Assembly: GCF_011762025.1 (NCBI RefSeq)
Contig: NZ_JAASQR010000001.1
Span: 62,001-126,000 of the forward strand
From: Sphingobium vermicomposti
GTDB taxonomy: Bacteria; Pseudomonadota; Alphaproteobacteria; Sphingomonadales; Sphingomonadaceae
Direction of reading: 5' to 3'
DNA length: 64,000 nt
The notes beneath the pieces were generated by a model, which saw nothing but the letters and a program-made list of their open reading frames with translations, ran no database searches and was not told the DNA's origin. Numbering within the stretch: the stretch's first letter is position 1; the number at the start of each line of letters is the position of its first letter. Both the position numbers and the translations under genes were made by a program. Below are positions 37,051-46,351 of this stretch, one piece after another.

Positions 37051-38049
37051 ATGTCCTACCACTTCGCCTCTCTCCCTCACGGCCTCCCCACCCCCGCGCA
37101 GCAAAGCCGCGCCGACGGCTGGAGCCCCGCGCGGCAGCGGCATTTCCTTGAAACCCTCGCCGCCACCGGCGTCATCACCACGGCCTGCGACGCCGTCCAC
37201 ATCTCGCCCCGCGCCGCCTATGCCTTGCGCATCCGCCGCGACGGCGCGGCCTTTCGCCTCGGCTGGGACGCGGCCATCCTCATCGCCCGCGCGCGCCTCG
37301 CCGACGATCTGCTCGCCCGCGCCCTCAACGGCCATGAGGAAGTGATCCGCAAGGACGCCGAAGCAGGCGAAATCACCCGCCACCGCCACGACAACCGCCT
37401 CGCCATGTCGATGCTCTCCCGCCTCGACCGCATGGCCGACAACCCGCCCGAAGGCTCCGACGCCGCGCTCGCCCGCGTCGTCGCGCAGGATTTCGCCGCC
37501 TATCTCGACATGCTCTGCCCGGAAGAGGAAGCGGACCGCCCCACCCTCACCCCCTCCACCGCGCCGGACATGGACGAAGACGCCCTGCCCGACGCAGACC
37601 TGCTCGACCCCACTTTCTCCGACAGCATCGAATCCACCGCCACCGCCCTCTCCCCCGGCGCGTCCGCCGCTTTGTTCATCGCCGCGCGCATGGGGCTGCA
37701 TGACGGCAAAAAGGGTCAGGGCCACCCCTTCCATGAACGGTGTGAACTTCGCGCGCCGCCGGTCGATCGCATCACCCTTCCGCCCGACGAAGCCGCCGCC
37801 CGCCTGCGCGGCGCTTGGTGGGATGAAGAGCGGGAAACCTGGCGCACCGACTATCCCGCCCCACCCGGATTCGACGGCGAAGAGAGCGACGATATCTACG
37901 ACATAGACTTTTATGAGCGCGACCTGACGCCCCAGGAAAGCGAAGCCCTCATCGCCTTGGCGAACGCCCAGCGCCGCCCCTATGAAGACGCCGCCGCATT
38001 TGCGCGGGACGCCTTTTTCGGCTTCGCCGCGCTGGAAGGATCGGGATGA
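37051..38049 (+). CDS. HTH-like conserved hypothetical protein
   Basis: Protein of 332 residues from ATG at 37051, with AAGGAG ten bases upstream (a TTG at 37042 is too near that site). Residues about 15-70 look like a helix-turn-helix of the kind found in phage terminase small subunits or transposase-like regulators: SPARQRHFLETLAATGVITT then ACDAVHISPRAAYALR. The rest is acidic and partly disordered (PEEEADRP). Proteins of this layout are frequent in sphingomonads without known role. It is GC-rich, unlike the gene at 34358. Confidence 0.7.
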   Translation: MSYHFASLPHGLPTPAQQSRADGWSPARQRHFLETLAATGVITTACDAVHISPRAAYALRIRRDGAAFRLGWDAAILIARARLADDLLARALNGHEEVIRKDAEAGEITRHRHDNRLAMSMLSRLDRMADNPPEGSDAALARVVAQDFAAYLDMLCPEEEADRPTLTPSTAPDMDEDALPDADLLDPTFSDSIESTATALSPGASAALFIAARMGLHDGKKGQGHPFHERCELRAPPVDRITLPPDEAAARLRGAWWDEERETWRTDYPAPPGFDGEESDDIYDIDFYERDLTPQESEALIALANAQRRPYEDAAAFARDAFFGFAALEGSG

Positions 38050-38074
38050 AGGGCTCCCTCCAGGGGTGGCCGAT

Positions 38075-38103
38075 TTGCTATTCTGGCCCCCGCCAGCTAT
38101 ATA
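38075..38103 (+). promoter_or_regulatory. Promoter of the cold shock gene
   Basis: TTGCTA at 38075-38080 and TATATA at 38098-38103 with a 17-base spacer. The start would be near 38110, leaving a leader of about 120 bases before the cold-shock gene, as is usual for temperature-sensing cspA-type mRNAs. Confidence 0.6.
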
Positions 38104-38228
38104 GGCGCTGCTACAGTCGCAAATCGACGGTCTTTCGGCGCTTTGCGGCCCTAAACTCCTTCTTTCCCTGCCCCTCTAGCACCCGGTCCGTCCACACGGG
38201 ACAGGCCGTACGAAAGAAGGAACTACCC

Positions 38229-38441
38229 ATGAGCATCACTGGAACCGTCAAGTTTTTTAACGCCGACAAGGGCTATGGCTTCATCGCCCCCGACAATGGC
38301 GGCGCAGACGCGTTCGTTCACATCACCGCCGTTGAGCGCGCTGGTCTGACCACGCTGCGCGAAAAGGACCGCGTGTCCTACGATCTGGAAGAAGATCGTC
38401 GCGGCAAGATGGCAGCTGTGAATCTCCAGCACGCCGAATAA
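38229..38441 (+). CDS. cspA: Cold shock domain protein
   Basis: Single-stranded nucleic acid chaperone of 70 residues. RNP1-type motif KGYGFIAPD and RNP2-type DAFVHITAV are present, and the N-terminus GTVKFFNADKGYGFI is the family signature. Single CSD domain with no extension. AAGGAACTACCC before the ATG is a good ribosome binding site. The long leader ahead of it fits cold-induced or growth-phase control. Sphingomonads have several paralogues, so the cspA symbol is generic. Confidence 0.93.
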   Translation: MSITGTVKFFNADKGYGFIAPDNGGADAFVHITAVERAGLTTLREKDRVSYDLEEDRRGKMAAVNLQHAE

Positions 38442-38455
38442 CCGGTTGCGCTGAT

Positions 38456-38487
38456 CGTCCGGGCGTCGTTTCAACGGTGCCCGGACG
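38456..38487 (+). terminator. Hairpin after the cold shock gene
   Basis: CGTCCGGGC at 38456-38464 pairs with GCCCGGACG at 38479-38487. There is no T-tract, so it may be an mRNA 3'-end stabiliser or partial terminator before the next small gene. Confidence 0.5.
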
Positions 38488-38511
38488 CTTCCCTCGAACA
38501 AGGAGCGCACT

Positions 38512-38721
38512 ATGACTCATCCCGACTATCGCGGCCTCGCCGCCCAGGCTCGTAACGAAGCCAACGCCGCAACGCTCGCCAATGTCCGCGACCGCTGCCT
38601 CCGCTCCGAAGCCGGCTTCCTCGCCATGGCCGAACGCCAGGACCTCGCCGACCGCAACCGCGCCCGCCGCGAAGCCGCCAGCGCCGCCGCTGCTGCCGAC
38701 GCCGACACCGAACTGGCCTGA
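38512..38721 (+). CDS. Small Ala-rich helical protein
   Basis: Protein of 69 residues with ATG at 38512 and AAGGAGCGCACT upstream. It is almost entirely helical (LANVRDRCLRSEAGFLAMAE, RARREAASAAAAADADTEL). No family recognised. It resembles other short proteins that follow cold shock genes in sphingomonads; a role in the same operon is possible. Confidence 0.65.
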   Translation: MTHPDYRGLAAQARNEANAATLANVRDRCLRSEAGFLAMAERQDLADRNRARREAASAAAAADADTELA

Positions 38722-38874
38722 TCCGCCGGCCCTGATCCACTGGGCCTGATCATTCTGCCGGTCGTCCGGCGCACCCCGTCGCCTCCTCCTATTACGGCGG
38801 GAACCCAAAGGGCGGCCGCCCGTTACTCCTTCAAATTCCGCATCCCACGGCATTTGACCCAAGGAGTTTCCCAC

Positions 38875-39090
38875 ATGATCCGTACCCTCATCTTCGGCGC
38901 AATCGCTGGCTACGTCGGCAAGAAGCTCTATGACGAAGGCAAGCTGACCGAGTTCACGGACGACCTCAAGTCCCGCTATCAGCAGGTCCGCAGCGACATC
39001 TCCGACCGCTCGGCACGCACCAGCACCATGACCCCGCCCCGCACGTCGATGCCAAGCAACAGCGCATCAACGACCCCCTTGGCCAGCTAA
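38875..39090 (+). CDS. Small membrane-associated protein
   Basis: Protein of 71 residues. A short hydrophobic N-terminus (IRTLIFGAIAGYVGKKLY) precedes a helix (LTEFTDDLKSRYQQVRSDIS) and a Ser/Thr/Pro tail. AAGGAGTTTCCCAC before the ATG is a good ribosome binding site. It may be a YtxH-like membrane-bound stress protein, but that is only a loose resemblance. A hairpin (39106-39130) follows the stop. Confidence 0.65.
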   Translation: MIRTLIFGAIAGYVGKKLYDEGKLTEFTDDLKSRYQQVRSDISDRSARTSTMTPPRTSMPSNSASTTPLAS

Positions 39091-39287
39091 AGCCTCACCC
39101 CTCTCCCAGCGGCTATCCCTCAGCCGCTGGCACCCGCCCGCCCGGCCCGCGCTTTTCCCCCCTTTAGCGCGGAACCGTTGGCGGGCGGCCTGGTCTCAAC
39201 GCCACAAAAATCATCCATTCCGCTTACGCAACCTCCCGCCCTTCCAGGGGTTATCTCCCGCAAGGGGCGTCGAAAAAGGAGAGAAAA

Positions 39288-39629
39288 ATGAAGCCCACCC
39301 CAATCCTCGCCGCCGCGTTGATGGCACTTCCGCTCATGGCCTGCACCAACGGCTACGGCGACCGCTACGGCTATAACCGCCCCGCAGGCGGCACCTATTC
39401 AGGCCGCCCCATCAGGGAAAATGATTATATCTACCGCGACGCAGACGGCCGCTATTATTGCAAGCGCGACGACGGCACCACCGGCACAATAGTCGGCGCA
39501 ATTGCGGGGGGCGTATTGGGCAACATCATCGCGCCCGGCGGATCAAAAACGCTTGGCACCATAATCGGCGCAGGCGGCGGCGCCCTCGCCGGTCGTGCAA
39601 TTGATCGCAACGACGTACGCTGCGAATAA
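39288..39629 (+). CDS. Glycine-zipper 2TM-domain lipoprotein
   Basis: Protein of 113 residues. Signal peptide with lipobox LPLMAC (Cys near residue 19), Tyr/Gly-rich linker, then a glycine-zipper segment (GTIVGAIAGGVLGNIIAPGG and LGTIIGAGGGALAGRAIDRN) of the 17 kDa antigen/SlyB type. Likely an outer-membrane lipoprotein. AAGGAGAGAAAA precedes the ATG. A terminator follows directly. Confidence 0.85.
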   Translation: MKPTPILAAALMALPLMACTNGYGDRYGYNRPAGGTYSGRPIRENDYIYRDADGRYYCKRDDGTTGTIVGAIAGGVLGNIIAPGGSKTLGTIIGAGGGALAGRAIDRNDVRCE

Positions 39630-39630
39630 C

Positions 39631-39664
39631 AAAAAGGGCGCGGCCATCACAGCCGCGCCCTTCC
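39631..39664 (+). terminator. Terminator after the glycine-zipper gene
   Basis: AAGGGCGCGGC pairs with GCCGCGCCCTT around CATCACA; an A-rich 5' side and TTCCCG/TTT on the 3' side. It stands between convergent genes and may serve both. Confidence 0.75.
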
Positions 39665-39683
39665 CGTTTCTCCGAGCCGCGGC

Positions 39684-40613
39684 TTAAAGCTTGCTCGTCA
39701 ATTCCGGAACCACCTTGAACAGATCGCCCACTAGACCGATGTCCGCAACCTGGAAGATCGGTGCATCCTCATCCTTGTTGATGGCGATGATGGTCTTGCT
39801 ATCCTTCATCCCCGCCAGATGCTGGATCGCGCCGGAAATGCCGACAGCGATATAGACTTCCGGCGCGACGATCTTGCCGGTCTGCCCGACCTGATAGTCG
39901 TTGGGCACATAGCCGGCGTCAACGGCAGCACGCGAAGCACCAACCGCCGCGCCCAGCTTGTCCGCCAAGGGATAAATGACCTCTTCAAAGGTCTCGCCAT
40001 CCTTCAACGCACGGCCACCCGACACGATGATCTTGGCCGAAGTCAGTTCCGGTCGCTCCTGCTTGGCGATCTCAGCACCGACGAAGGACGAAATGCCCTT
40101 GTCACCCGTCGAAGCAACAGCTTCCACCGCACCCGAACCGCCCTCACGGGCAGCCTTCTCAAAAGCGGTGCCGCGAACGGTAATGACCTTCTTCGCGTCC
40201 TTAGACTTGACCGTCGCGATCGCATTGCCCGCGTAGATCGGGCGTGTGAACGTGTCTTCGCTCTCAACAGAGAGAATGTCGCTGATCTGCATCACGTCCA
40301 GCAGAGCCGCGACGCGCGGCGCGATATTCTTGGCCGTACTGGTGGCCGGCGCGACGAAGGCGTCATGGCTACCCATCAGTTCAACGACCAGCGGCGCGAC
40401 ATTTTCGGCCAGCGCGTGACCGAAAGCCGCATCATCGGCGACATGGACCTTGCCCACGCCGGCAATCTTCGCGGCTGCTTCACCCACGCCGCCGACGCCA
40501 GCGCCAGCGACCAGCAGATGCACTTCACCCAGCTTCGCAGCGGCGGTGACGGCGGAAAGGGTCGCGTCCTTGACGGTGCCGCCCTCATGTTCAACCCATA
40601 CCAGAGTCTTCAT
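39684..40613 (-). CDS. etfA: Electron transfer flavoprotein alpha subunit
   Basis: FAD-binding subunit that accepts electrons from acyl-CoA dehydrogenases and passes them to ETF:ubiquinone oxidoreductase. Length 309. The C-terminal FAD signature is visible: [15 protein letters not shown], then [39 protein letters not shown] and [20 protein letters not shown]. It lies 108 bases downstream of etfB, with a palindromic repeat between them. Confidence 0.97.
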   Translation of the reverse strand: MKTLVWVEHEGGTVKDATLSAVTAAAKLGEVHLLVAGAGVGGVGEAAAKIAGVGKVHVADDAAFGHALAENVAPLVVELMGSHDAFVAPATSTAKNIAPRVAALLDVMQISDILSVESEDTFTRPIYAGNAIATVKSKDAKKVITVRGTAFEKAAREGGSGAVEAVASTGDKGISSFVGAEIAKQERPELTSAKIIVSGGRALKDGETFEEVIYPLADKLGAAVGASRAAVDAGYVPNDYQVGQTGKIVAPEVYIAVGISGAIQHLAGMKDSKTIIAINKDEDAPIFQVADIGLVGDLFKVVPELTSKL

Positions 40614-40629
40614 ATTCTCGATCCTCTAT

Positions 40630-40712
40630 CACCGTTCGCCCTGAGCTTGTCGAAGGGCCTTTCTTCTCTTGAAAGGAAGCAGGCTTCGACAGGCTCAGCC
40701 CGAACGGGCTTG
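40630..40712. repeat. Palindromic repeat between etfB and etfA
   Basis: Left arm about 40632-40659 (CCGTTCGCCCTGAGCTTGTC) and right arm about 40681-40708 are imperfect reverse complements around an inner CTTTC/GAAAG hairpin. The left-arm core recurs at 5364-5390. It sits inside an operon, so it may adjust the etfB/etfA ratio; that is inference. Confidence 0.75.
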
Positions 40713-40721
40713 GAATGATGG

Positions 40722-41471
40722 TCAGGCAGCGACGCCCAGAGCTTTCAGCTTCGCGACCAGTTCATCGACATCGGCCACCTTGACGCCAGCCGAGCGCTTG
40801 GCCGGTTCGACCACCTTCAGCGTCTCCAGACGGGCGCCGACGTCCACGCCATAATCAGCAGGCGTCTTGGTCGCGAGCGGCTTGCTCTTCGCCTTCATGA
40901 TGTTGGGCAGCGACGCATAGCGCGGCTCGTTCAAACGCAGGTCGGTGGTGACGATCGCAGGGACGTTGAGCTTCACCGTCTCCAGGCCGCCATCGACTTC
41001 GCGGGTCACGCTGACCTTGTCGCCCTCAACCTCGACCTTCGACGCGAAGGTGCCCTGCGGCAGGTTCAGCAGCGCGGCCAGCATCTGGCCGGTCTGGTTG
41101 CTGTCGTCGTCGATGGCCTGCTTGCCCAGGATGATCAGGCCAGCGCCTTCCTCTTCCTGCACCTTGGCGAGCAGCTTGGCGACGCCCAGCGGTTCGACTT
41201 CATCATCCGTCTGGATCAGGATCGCGCGGTCTGCGCCCATCGCCAGCGCCGTGCGCAGCGTCTCCTGCGCCTTGGCGACGCCGATCGACACCGCCACGAC
41301 CTCGGTCGCCACGCCCTTTTCCTTGCACCGGATGGCTTCCTCGACCGCGATCTCGTCGAACGGGTTCATGCTCATCTTGACGTTCGCCAGATCGACGCCC
41401 GTGCCGTCGGCCTTCACCCGCGGCTTCACATTATAGTCAATGACCCGCTTCACGGGCACAAGGATCTTCAT
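40722..41471 (-). CDS. etfB: Electron transfer flavoprotein beta subunit
   Basis: AMP-binding subunit of ETF, 249 residues from the ATG at 41471 ([19 protein letters not shown]). The ETF beta signature is seen in [20 protein letters not shown] followed by [19 protein letters not shown], and the nucleotide site region is [20 protein letters not shown]. First gene of the etfBA pair. Confidence 0.97.
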   Translation of the reverse strand: MKILVPVKRVIDYNVKPRVKADGTGVDLANVKMSMNPFDEIAVEEAIRCKEKGVATEVVAVSIGVAKAQETLRTALAMGADRAILIQTDDEVEPLGVAKLLAKVQEEEGAGLIILGKQAIDDDSNQTGQMLAALLNLPQGTFASKVEVEGDKVSVTREVDGGLETVKLNVPAIVTTDLRLNEPRYASLPNIMKAKSKPLATKTPADYGVDVGARLETLKVVEPAKRSAGVKVADVDELVAKLKALGVAA

Positions 41472-41582
41472 CGCAACATCCTTTCGTTTTACGCCACAGC
41501 CCGCATATGCGGACAAGGACGCAGGCGGCCCTCAAAAGACCGCCTGCGCCCCATGTGTCTGTTCAAATGGCTGGAAAGTGCC

Positions 41583-42782
<1,200 letters not shown>

Positions 42783-42857
42783 GGGCCCGGCCCCGTCCTT
42801 TCGCTGCAAAGCTGTTCTGGCGGCTAAAGCACATGGCCATCCGGGACTCCAGCATCA

Positions 42858-42923
42858 TTTCGCAAATTCACTTTGCAAAATTGCCAAATCGATTTTGACT
42901 TGCGCAGTCGATTGTTGCGAAAT
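42858..42923 (-). promoter_or_regulatory. TTTGCAAA-type repeats ahead of sucC
   Basis: On the strand of sucC, TTTGCAAAG and TTTGCGAAA-like blocks lie 14 bases apart (42858-42880), with a further TTTGGCAA at 42881-42888 and an inverted TTTCGCAA near 42915-42922. Such sites resemble the boxes of RamB/ScfR-type regulators of acyl-CoA and propionate metabolism. This link is a guess. Confidence 0.35.
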
Positions 42924-43255
42924 CACCCTAGCAGGGTGCAGGCTATGGCCGCTTTGCTGGTCACGACGAATATCTCGGGATCCTCCAGCGCTCGCAGCTT
43001 GCGGAGGAAACGGTCGACGGTCAGCTCTTCCATGTGTGAGTTGCGGAGCGAGGCGAGTGACTGGATCCGCCGAAGCTGCGGCAGGCTAAGCCGGTCGACC
43101 ATCCTTTCCGCCATACAACTGGCAGTGGCTGGGGGAAGCCCGGCATCCATCAGGCCGGCGCGCACCCGCGCTTCCGGCGACAGCGTGGCACACGAATTAA
43201 GGAAAAGCATAGCGGGGAGCAGGTGGCCAAGGCCACAAATCAATCGACCTGTCAT
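42923..43255 (-). CDS. Small lipoprotein-like protein
   Basis: Protein of 110 residues. N-terminus looks like a signal sequence with lipobox-like LFLNSC (Cys near residue 22). The rest is helical and charged (RVRAGLMDAGLPPATASCMA then ERMVDRLSLPQLRRIQSLAS). Such proteins are found in many sphingomonads; function unknown. It is transcribed toward sucC. Confidence 0.66.
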   Translation of the reverse strand: MTGRLICGLGHLLPAMLFLNSCATLSPEARVRAGLMDAGLPPATASCMAERMVDRLSLPQLRRIQSLASLRNSHMEELTVDRFLRKLRALEDPEIFVVTSKAAIACTLLG

Positions 43256-43342
43256 GCCCCGCTCATGACTCCGAGTGCCTGAACGCAGGATAAACGATTG
43301 AGAAACAGATCGTCACAGATTCCGCTAGGGACATCAGCGAAT

Positions 43343-43522
43343 TCAGTGGGCCAAATTCACCAGCTTGGCGTTTTCGCGCCGATAGGCATCGATCTGATCG
43401 GAATAGCCACGTGCGAGGCTTTCATAAGCGACCCTTCCCTGTTGAGAACGGCTCAATTGAGCCCGGATCAGAGAGACCTGCTGCCTGCGCAGTAGGTAAT
43501 TGACATCCTTTTCTCCGGTCAT
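43343..43522 (-). CDS. Small conserved-looking protein of 59 residues
   Basis: Read directly from the minus strand: ATG at 43522, TGA at 43343-43345. AGGAGGGAGTGA directly precedes the start, a near-perfect ribosome binding site. Sequence begins MTGEKDVNYLLRRQQVSLIR and contains YESLARGYSDQIDAYRREN; entirely helical, no membrane segment. Similar short proteins are familiar in sphingomonads. Function unknown. A 65-codon frame on the other strand is its shadow. Confidence 0.68.
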   Translation of the reverse strand: MTGEKDVNYLLRRQQVSLIRAQLSRSQQGRVAYESLARGYSDQIDAYRRENAKLVNLAH

Positions 43523-43859
43523 TCACTCCCTCCTATCTTATCGTTCAAAGACACTGGTGGGGGGCCGCGACCCTTGACGAGTCGTCTTTCCGATAATGAC
43601 CATAGCAGCCGTTCCAAGCGCTAGCGACTCGCTCTGGCGCACTGAAGGAGCATTCCAACGGAAAATCCGGCGTCGGAATTGGCCAAATTTTTGTCGTCAT
43701 AAGCTGGACACAACCCGGCCATTCAGGCCGTGCATGCCGGCTGGTGCATTTAGGATGGTCAGAACAACCTTTTGGCTTTGCAAGGAAAAATTCAAAAAGA
43801 TGATTGAAATCAAGACCGCGTGATGGCAACCGCGCAACTTGATCAGGGGGCGGTTGACG
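43523..43859. other. Gap without a recognised gene
   Basis: 337 bases between divergent genes. No convincing frame, RNA gene or terminator was seen. It should hold the promoters of the 59-residue gene (minus) and of the NfrB-like gene (plus), but no clear -35/-10 pair was found. The segment is visibly more AT-rich in its last 100 bases. Confidence 0.5.
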
Positions 43860-45245
43860 ATGGGGGAAATGCTGGTCGCCACTCTGGCGATCATTCATCA
43901 TGAAATCCTGCTGTTCGCGGTCGTGGGCCTGACCTTGGGCGGGATCGACGATTTTATAGTGGATGCGGTTTTCCTGTGTCGGCGCGGGTGGCGCAATCTT
44001 ACTGTCTATTCCCGGTATGCCCGTATGACCACGGCAACGCTTCCCGCATCACCGAACCCTGGCCGGATCGCCATCTTCATCCCGGCCTGGCGCGAGGCGG
44101 ATGTGATCGGCCCGATGCTCCGCAATGCCCTGGCGCAATGGAAAATAGGACAATATCTCATTTTTATCGGCGTTTATCCGAATGACGATGCCACTTTAAA
44201 TGTTGTTGCGCAGATCGCCGAAAATGAACCGCGCCTCACCCTCTGCGTCAATGAAAAGCCCGGCCCCACAACGAAGGCTGACTGCCTGAATCTGTTGTGG
44301 CGCGCCATGTTGAAGGAAGAAGGCCGCACGGGCTGCCGTTTCAAGGCGATTGCCCTCCACGACGCGGAAGATGTGGTTCATGCCGACGAAATCCGCCTGT
44401 TCGACATGATGATCGACCGGTTTCCCTTGGTGCAACTGCCGGTCCTCCCCCTTCCCGGACAAGGCGGATGGTGGTCGCGAGCGATCGCCAATCATTACTG
44501 TGATGAGTTTGCCGAGAGCCACGGAAAGTCTTTGACTGTTCGCGAAGCGATGGGCGCGTCCATGCCGTCCGCCGGAGTGGCTTGCGCCTTTGCCCGCGAC
44601 ACTTTGGAGAAGTTGTTCGATCCGGCCAATGGCGGCCCTTTCGATCCCATTTCCCTGACCGAAGATTATGAGGTGGGCCTGCGCATCGCCGACATGGGCG
44701 GTCGCGGCGTTTTCGTCCGCATGCGCGACATTGATGGGCAGTTGGTTGCCACGCGGGAGTATTTTCCTGACAGCCTGCGCGCCGCAGTTCGGCAGAAGGC
44801 TCGTTGGATCATCGGAATTTCGCTCGCAGGGTGGGACCGGATGGGATGGGGCGACGGGCCGACGGAATGGTGGATGCGGATCCGGGATCGGCGCGCGGCC
44901 CTGGCCGCCTTCATTCTGTTTGCCGCTTACATCGCATTTCTCCTTTGGTGCATTCTGCATGTCGGCGCTTGGTTCGGTCTGGGGCGCGCCTATCGGCCTT
45001 CCCCCACCGTCGAACTGCTGCTCTGGACCAATTTTGCGTTCCTGTCCTGGCGCGTCATCATGCGCGTGGTCTTCGTCAGCCGGGAATATGGCTGGCGCTA
45101 TGGGCTGGGGGCGATTCCCCGCACCTTCCTGGCCAATTTAATCTCCCTGTTCGCCGCCCGGCGCGCCGTTTCCCGCTATCTCGATTCGCTGTTTGGCAAA
45201 TCACTGGTTTGGGAAAAGACGCAGCACCGCTTCCCACCAATGTAA
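43860..45245 (+). CDS. NfrB-like membrane glycosyltransferase, short form
   Basis: Family 2 glycosyltransferase of 461 residues (ATG at 43860 with AGGGGG nine bases upstream; TTG at 43839 rejected). Motifs: IFIPAWREADVIGPML near the start, DAED in LHDAEDVVHADEIRLF, SLTEDYEVGLR (the TED base), and QKARWIIG (the Q..RW motif). Transmembrane segments lie at the N-terminus and after residue about 345 (FILFAAYIAFLLWCILHVGA). It matches phage N4 adsorption protein B, but E. coli NfrB is about 745 residues and has an MshEN-type c-di-GMP domain at its C-terminus, which is missing here. Probably makes or exports a surface glycan. Confidence 0.85.
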   Translation: MGEMLVATLAIIHHEILLFAVVGLTLGGIDDFIVDAVFLCRRGWRNLTVYSRYARMTTATLPASPNPGRIAIFIPAWREADVIGPMLRNALAQWKIGQYLIFIGVYPNDDATLNVVAQIAENEPRLTLCVNEKPGPTTKADCLNLLWRAMLKEEGRTGCRFKAIALHDAEDVVHADEIRLFDMMIDRFPLVQLPVLPLPGQGGWWSRAIANHYCDEFAESHGKSLTVREAMGASMPSAGVACAFARDTLEKLFDPANGGPFDPISLTEDYEVGLRIADMGGRGVFVRMRDIDGQLVATREYFPDSLRAAVRQKARWIIGISLAGWDRMGWGDGPTEWWMRIRDRRAALAAFILFAAYIAFLLWCILHVGAWFGLGRAYRPSPTVELLLWTNFAFLSWRVIMRVVFVSREYGWRYGLGAIPRTFLANLISLFAARRAVSRYLDSLFGKSLVWEKTQHRFPPM

Positions 45246-45252
45246 GATTCGC

Positions 45253-46293
45253 ATGAGAAGCAGCTCTAGCGGACGCCCGGTTCGCTTCTTTATCCTGCTG
45301 ATGAGCAGCTGGGCTGTCGTCCGGCTATTCAGCGGGATGACGGAGGGGCCGGCCCCGCCTGCCCGGCCTGCGCCGCGTAAACCGCCTCCATTCTTTGCCG
45401 GGACAGCCTGGACATTCCAGCATACAGCGGCGCGTGAAGCGGCCCCTCTTCTTCATCAACGGCCTCACTCTGTTTCGCTGGGCGCACCAGCGCCAAAGCC
45501 GAAGAGGGCGCAGAACCGACCTTTTCTGCCCATTCCAGAGGCAACTCAAAACAATTCTTTAGCGTATCACGACACCCGCCCAGGCAATGACGTGACCTCT
45601 CGGCCCACCCTTCCACCCATCATTTTGGCGACATTCCCAAATCCTGGCCGAAATACCCCATGGCAGGGCAGCGCGTGGATGCTGTGGCGCGAAGGCAGTT
45701 CCCCGCCAGCGGATGCGATACCCGTCGGACGACTGGGCGGATCGCAGGCGGGCATGCGAATGGACTATGATCTCACGCCCAGCGCGCCGGGCCGCGCCGC
45801 CCTTTACGGGCGCTTCAGCGCCGCGTTGAACAACCCCGCCTCGCCTGAAGCGGCCTTGGGCGTCAGTTGGCAGCCTGTCAGGACAATCATGATCACCTTT
45901 GCCGCAGAACGCAGGATCGCGGTCGGCAACGGTGCGCGAAACGCCAATGCCCTGTTGGCGGTCGGCGGCTTTGGACCAACGCAGCTTCTCCCCGGACTGG
46001 AGGGCGAGGCCTATGTCCAGGGCGGCGTGGTCGGATTTCGCGCACGGGATCTGTTTGCTGACGGCAAGTTGTCGCTACTCACCCCGATTGCGAAGTCGCC
46101 GCTCAAACTGGGTGCCAGCGTTTCGGGAGGAGCACAGCCGACTGTAGAACGGCTGGATATAGGCCCGGAACTACAAATGCGCCTGCCGCTACCGCGCATG
46201 GCCGCCCGCATGAGCGTAGAATGGCGGGCCCGCGTCGCAGGCCGCGCAGCGCCGCCATCGGGCCTGGCCGTCACGCTGGGCGCTGATTTTTAA
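45253..46293 (+). CDS. NfrA C-terminal-domain-like protein
   Basis: Protein of 346 residues from ATG at 45253, 7 bases after the NfrB-like gene, so cotranscribed. N-terminal hydrophobic segment (RFFILLMSSWAVVRLFSGM) followed by a Pro-rich linker of about 120 residues. The last 170 residues resemble the NfrA C-terminal barrel-like domain: GGSQAGMRMDYDLTPSAPGR, EAALGVSWQPVR and ERRIAVGNGARNANALLAVG, ending TLGADF. E. coli NfrA is about 990 residues with TPR repeats, so here only the C-terminal module is kept. Probably an outer-envelope partner of the glycosyltransferase. Confidence 0.74.
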   Translation: MRSSSSGRPVRFFILLMSSWAVVRLFSGMTEGPAPPARPAPRKPPPFFAGTAWTFQHTAAREAAPLLHQRPHSVSLGAPAPKPKRAQNRPFLPIPEATQNNSLAYHDTRPGNDVTSRPTLPPIILATFPNPGRNTPWQGSAWMLWREGSSPPADAIPVGRLGGSQAGMRMDYDLTPSAPGRAALYGRFSAALNNPASPEAALGVSWQPVRTIMITFAAERRIAVGNGARNANALLAVGGFGPTQLLPGLEGEAYVQGGVVGFRARDLFADGKLSLLTPIAKSPLKLGASVSGGAQPTVERLDIGPELQMRLPLPRMAARMSVEWRARVAGRAAPPSGLAVTLGADF

Positions 46294-46351
46294 TCATCTA
46301 ACGCACCGCCGCCTTTATCTCGCCGCGCATTGGGCTTAACTCCATGGCTCA

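Noticed and set aside
43298..43495. 65-codon plus-strand frame
   Set aside because: Shadow of the 59-residue minus-strand gene, which has the better ribosome binding site and coding character.
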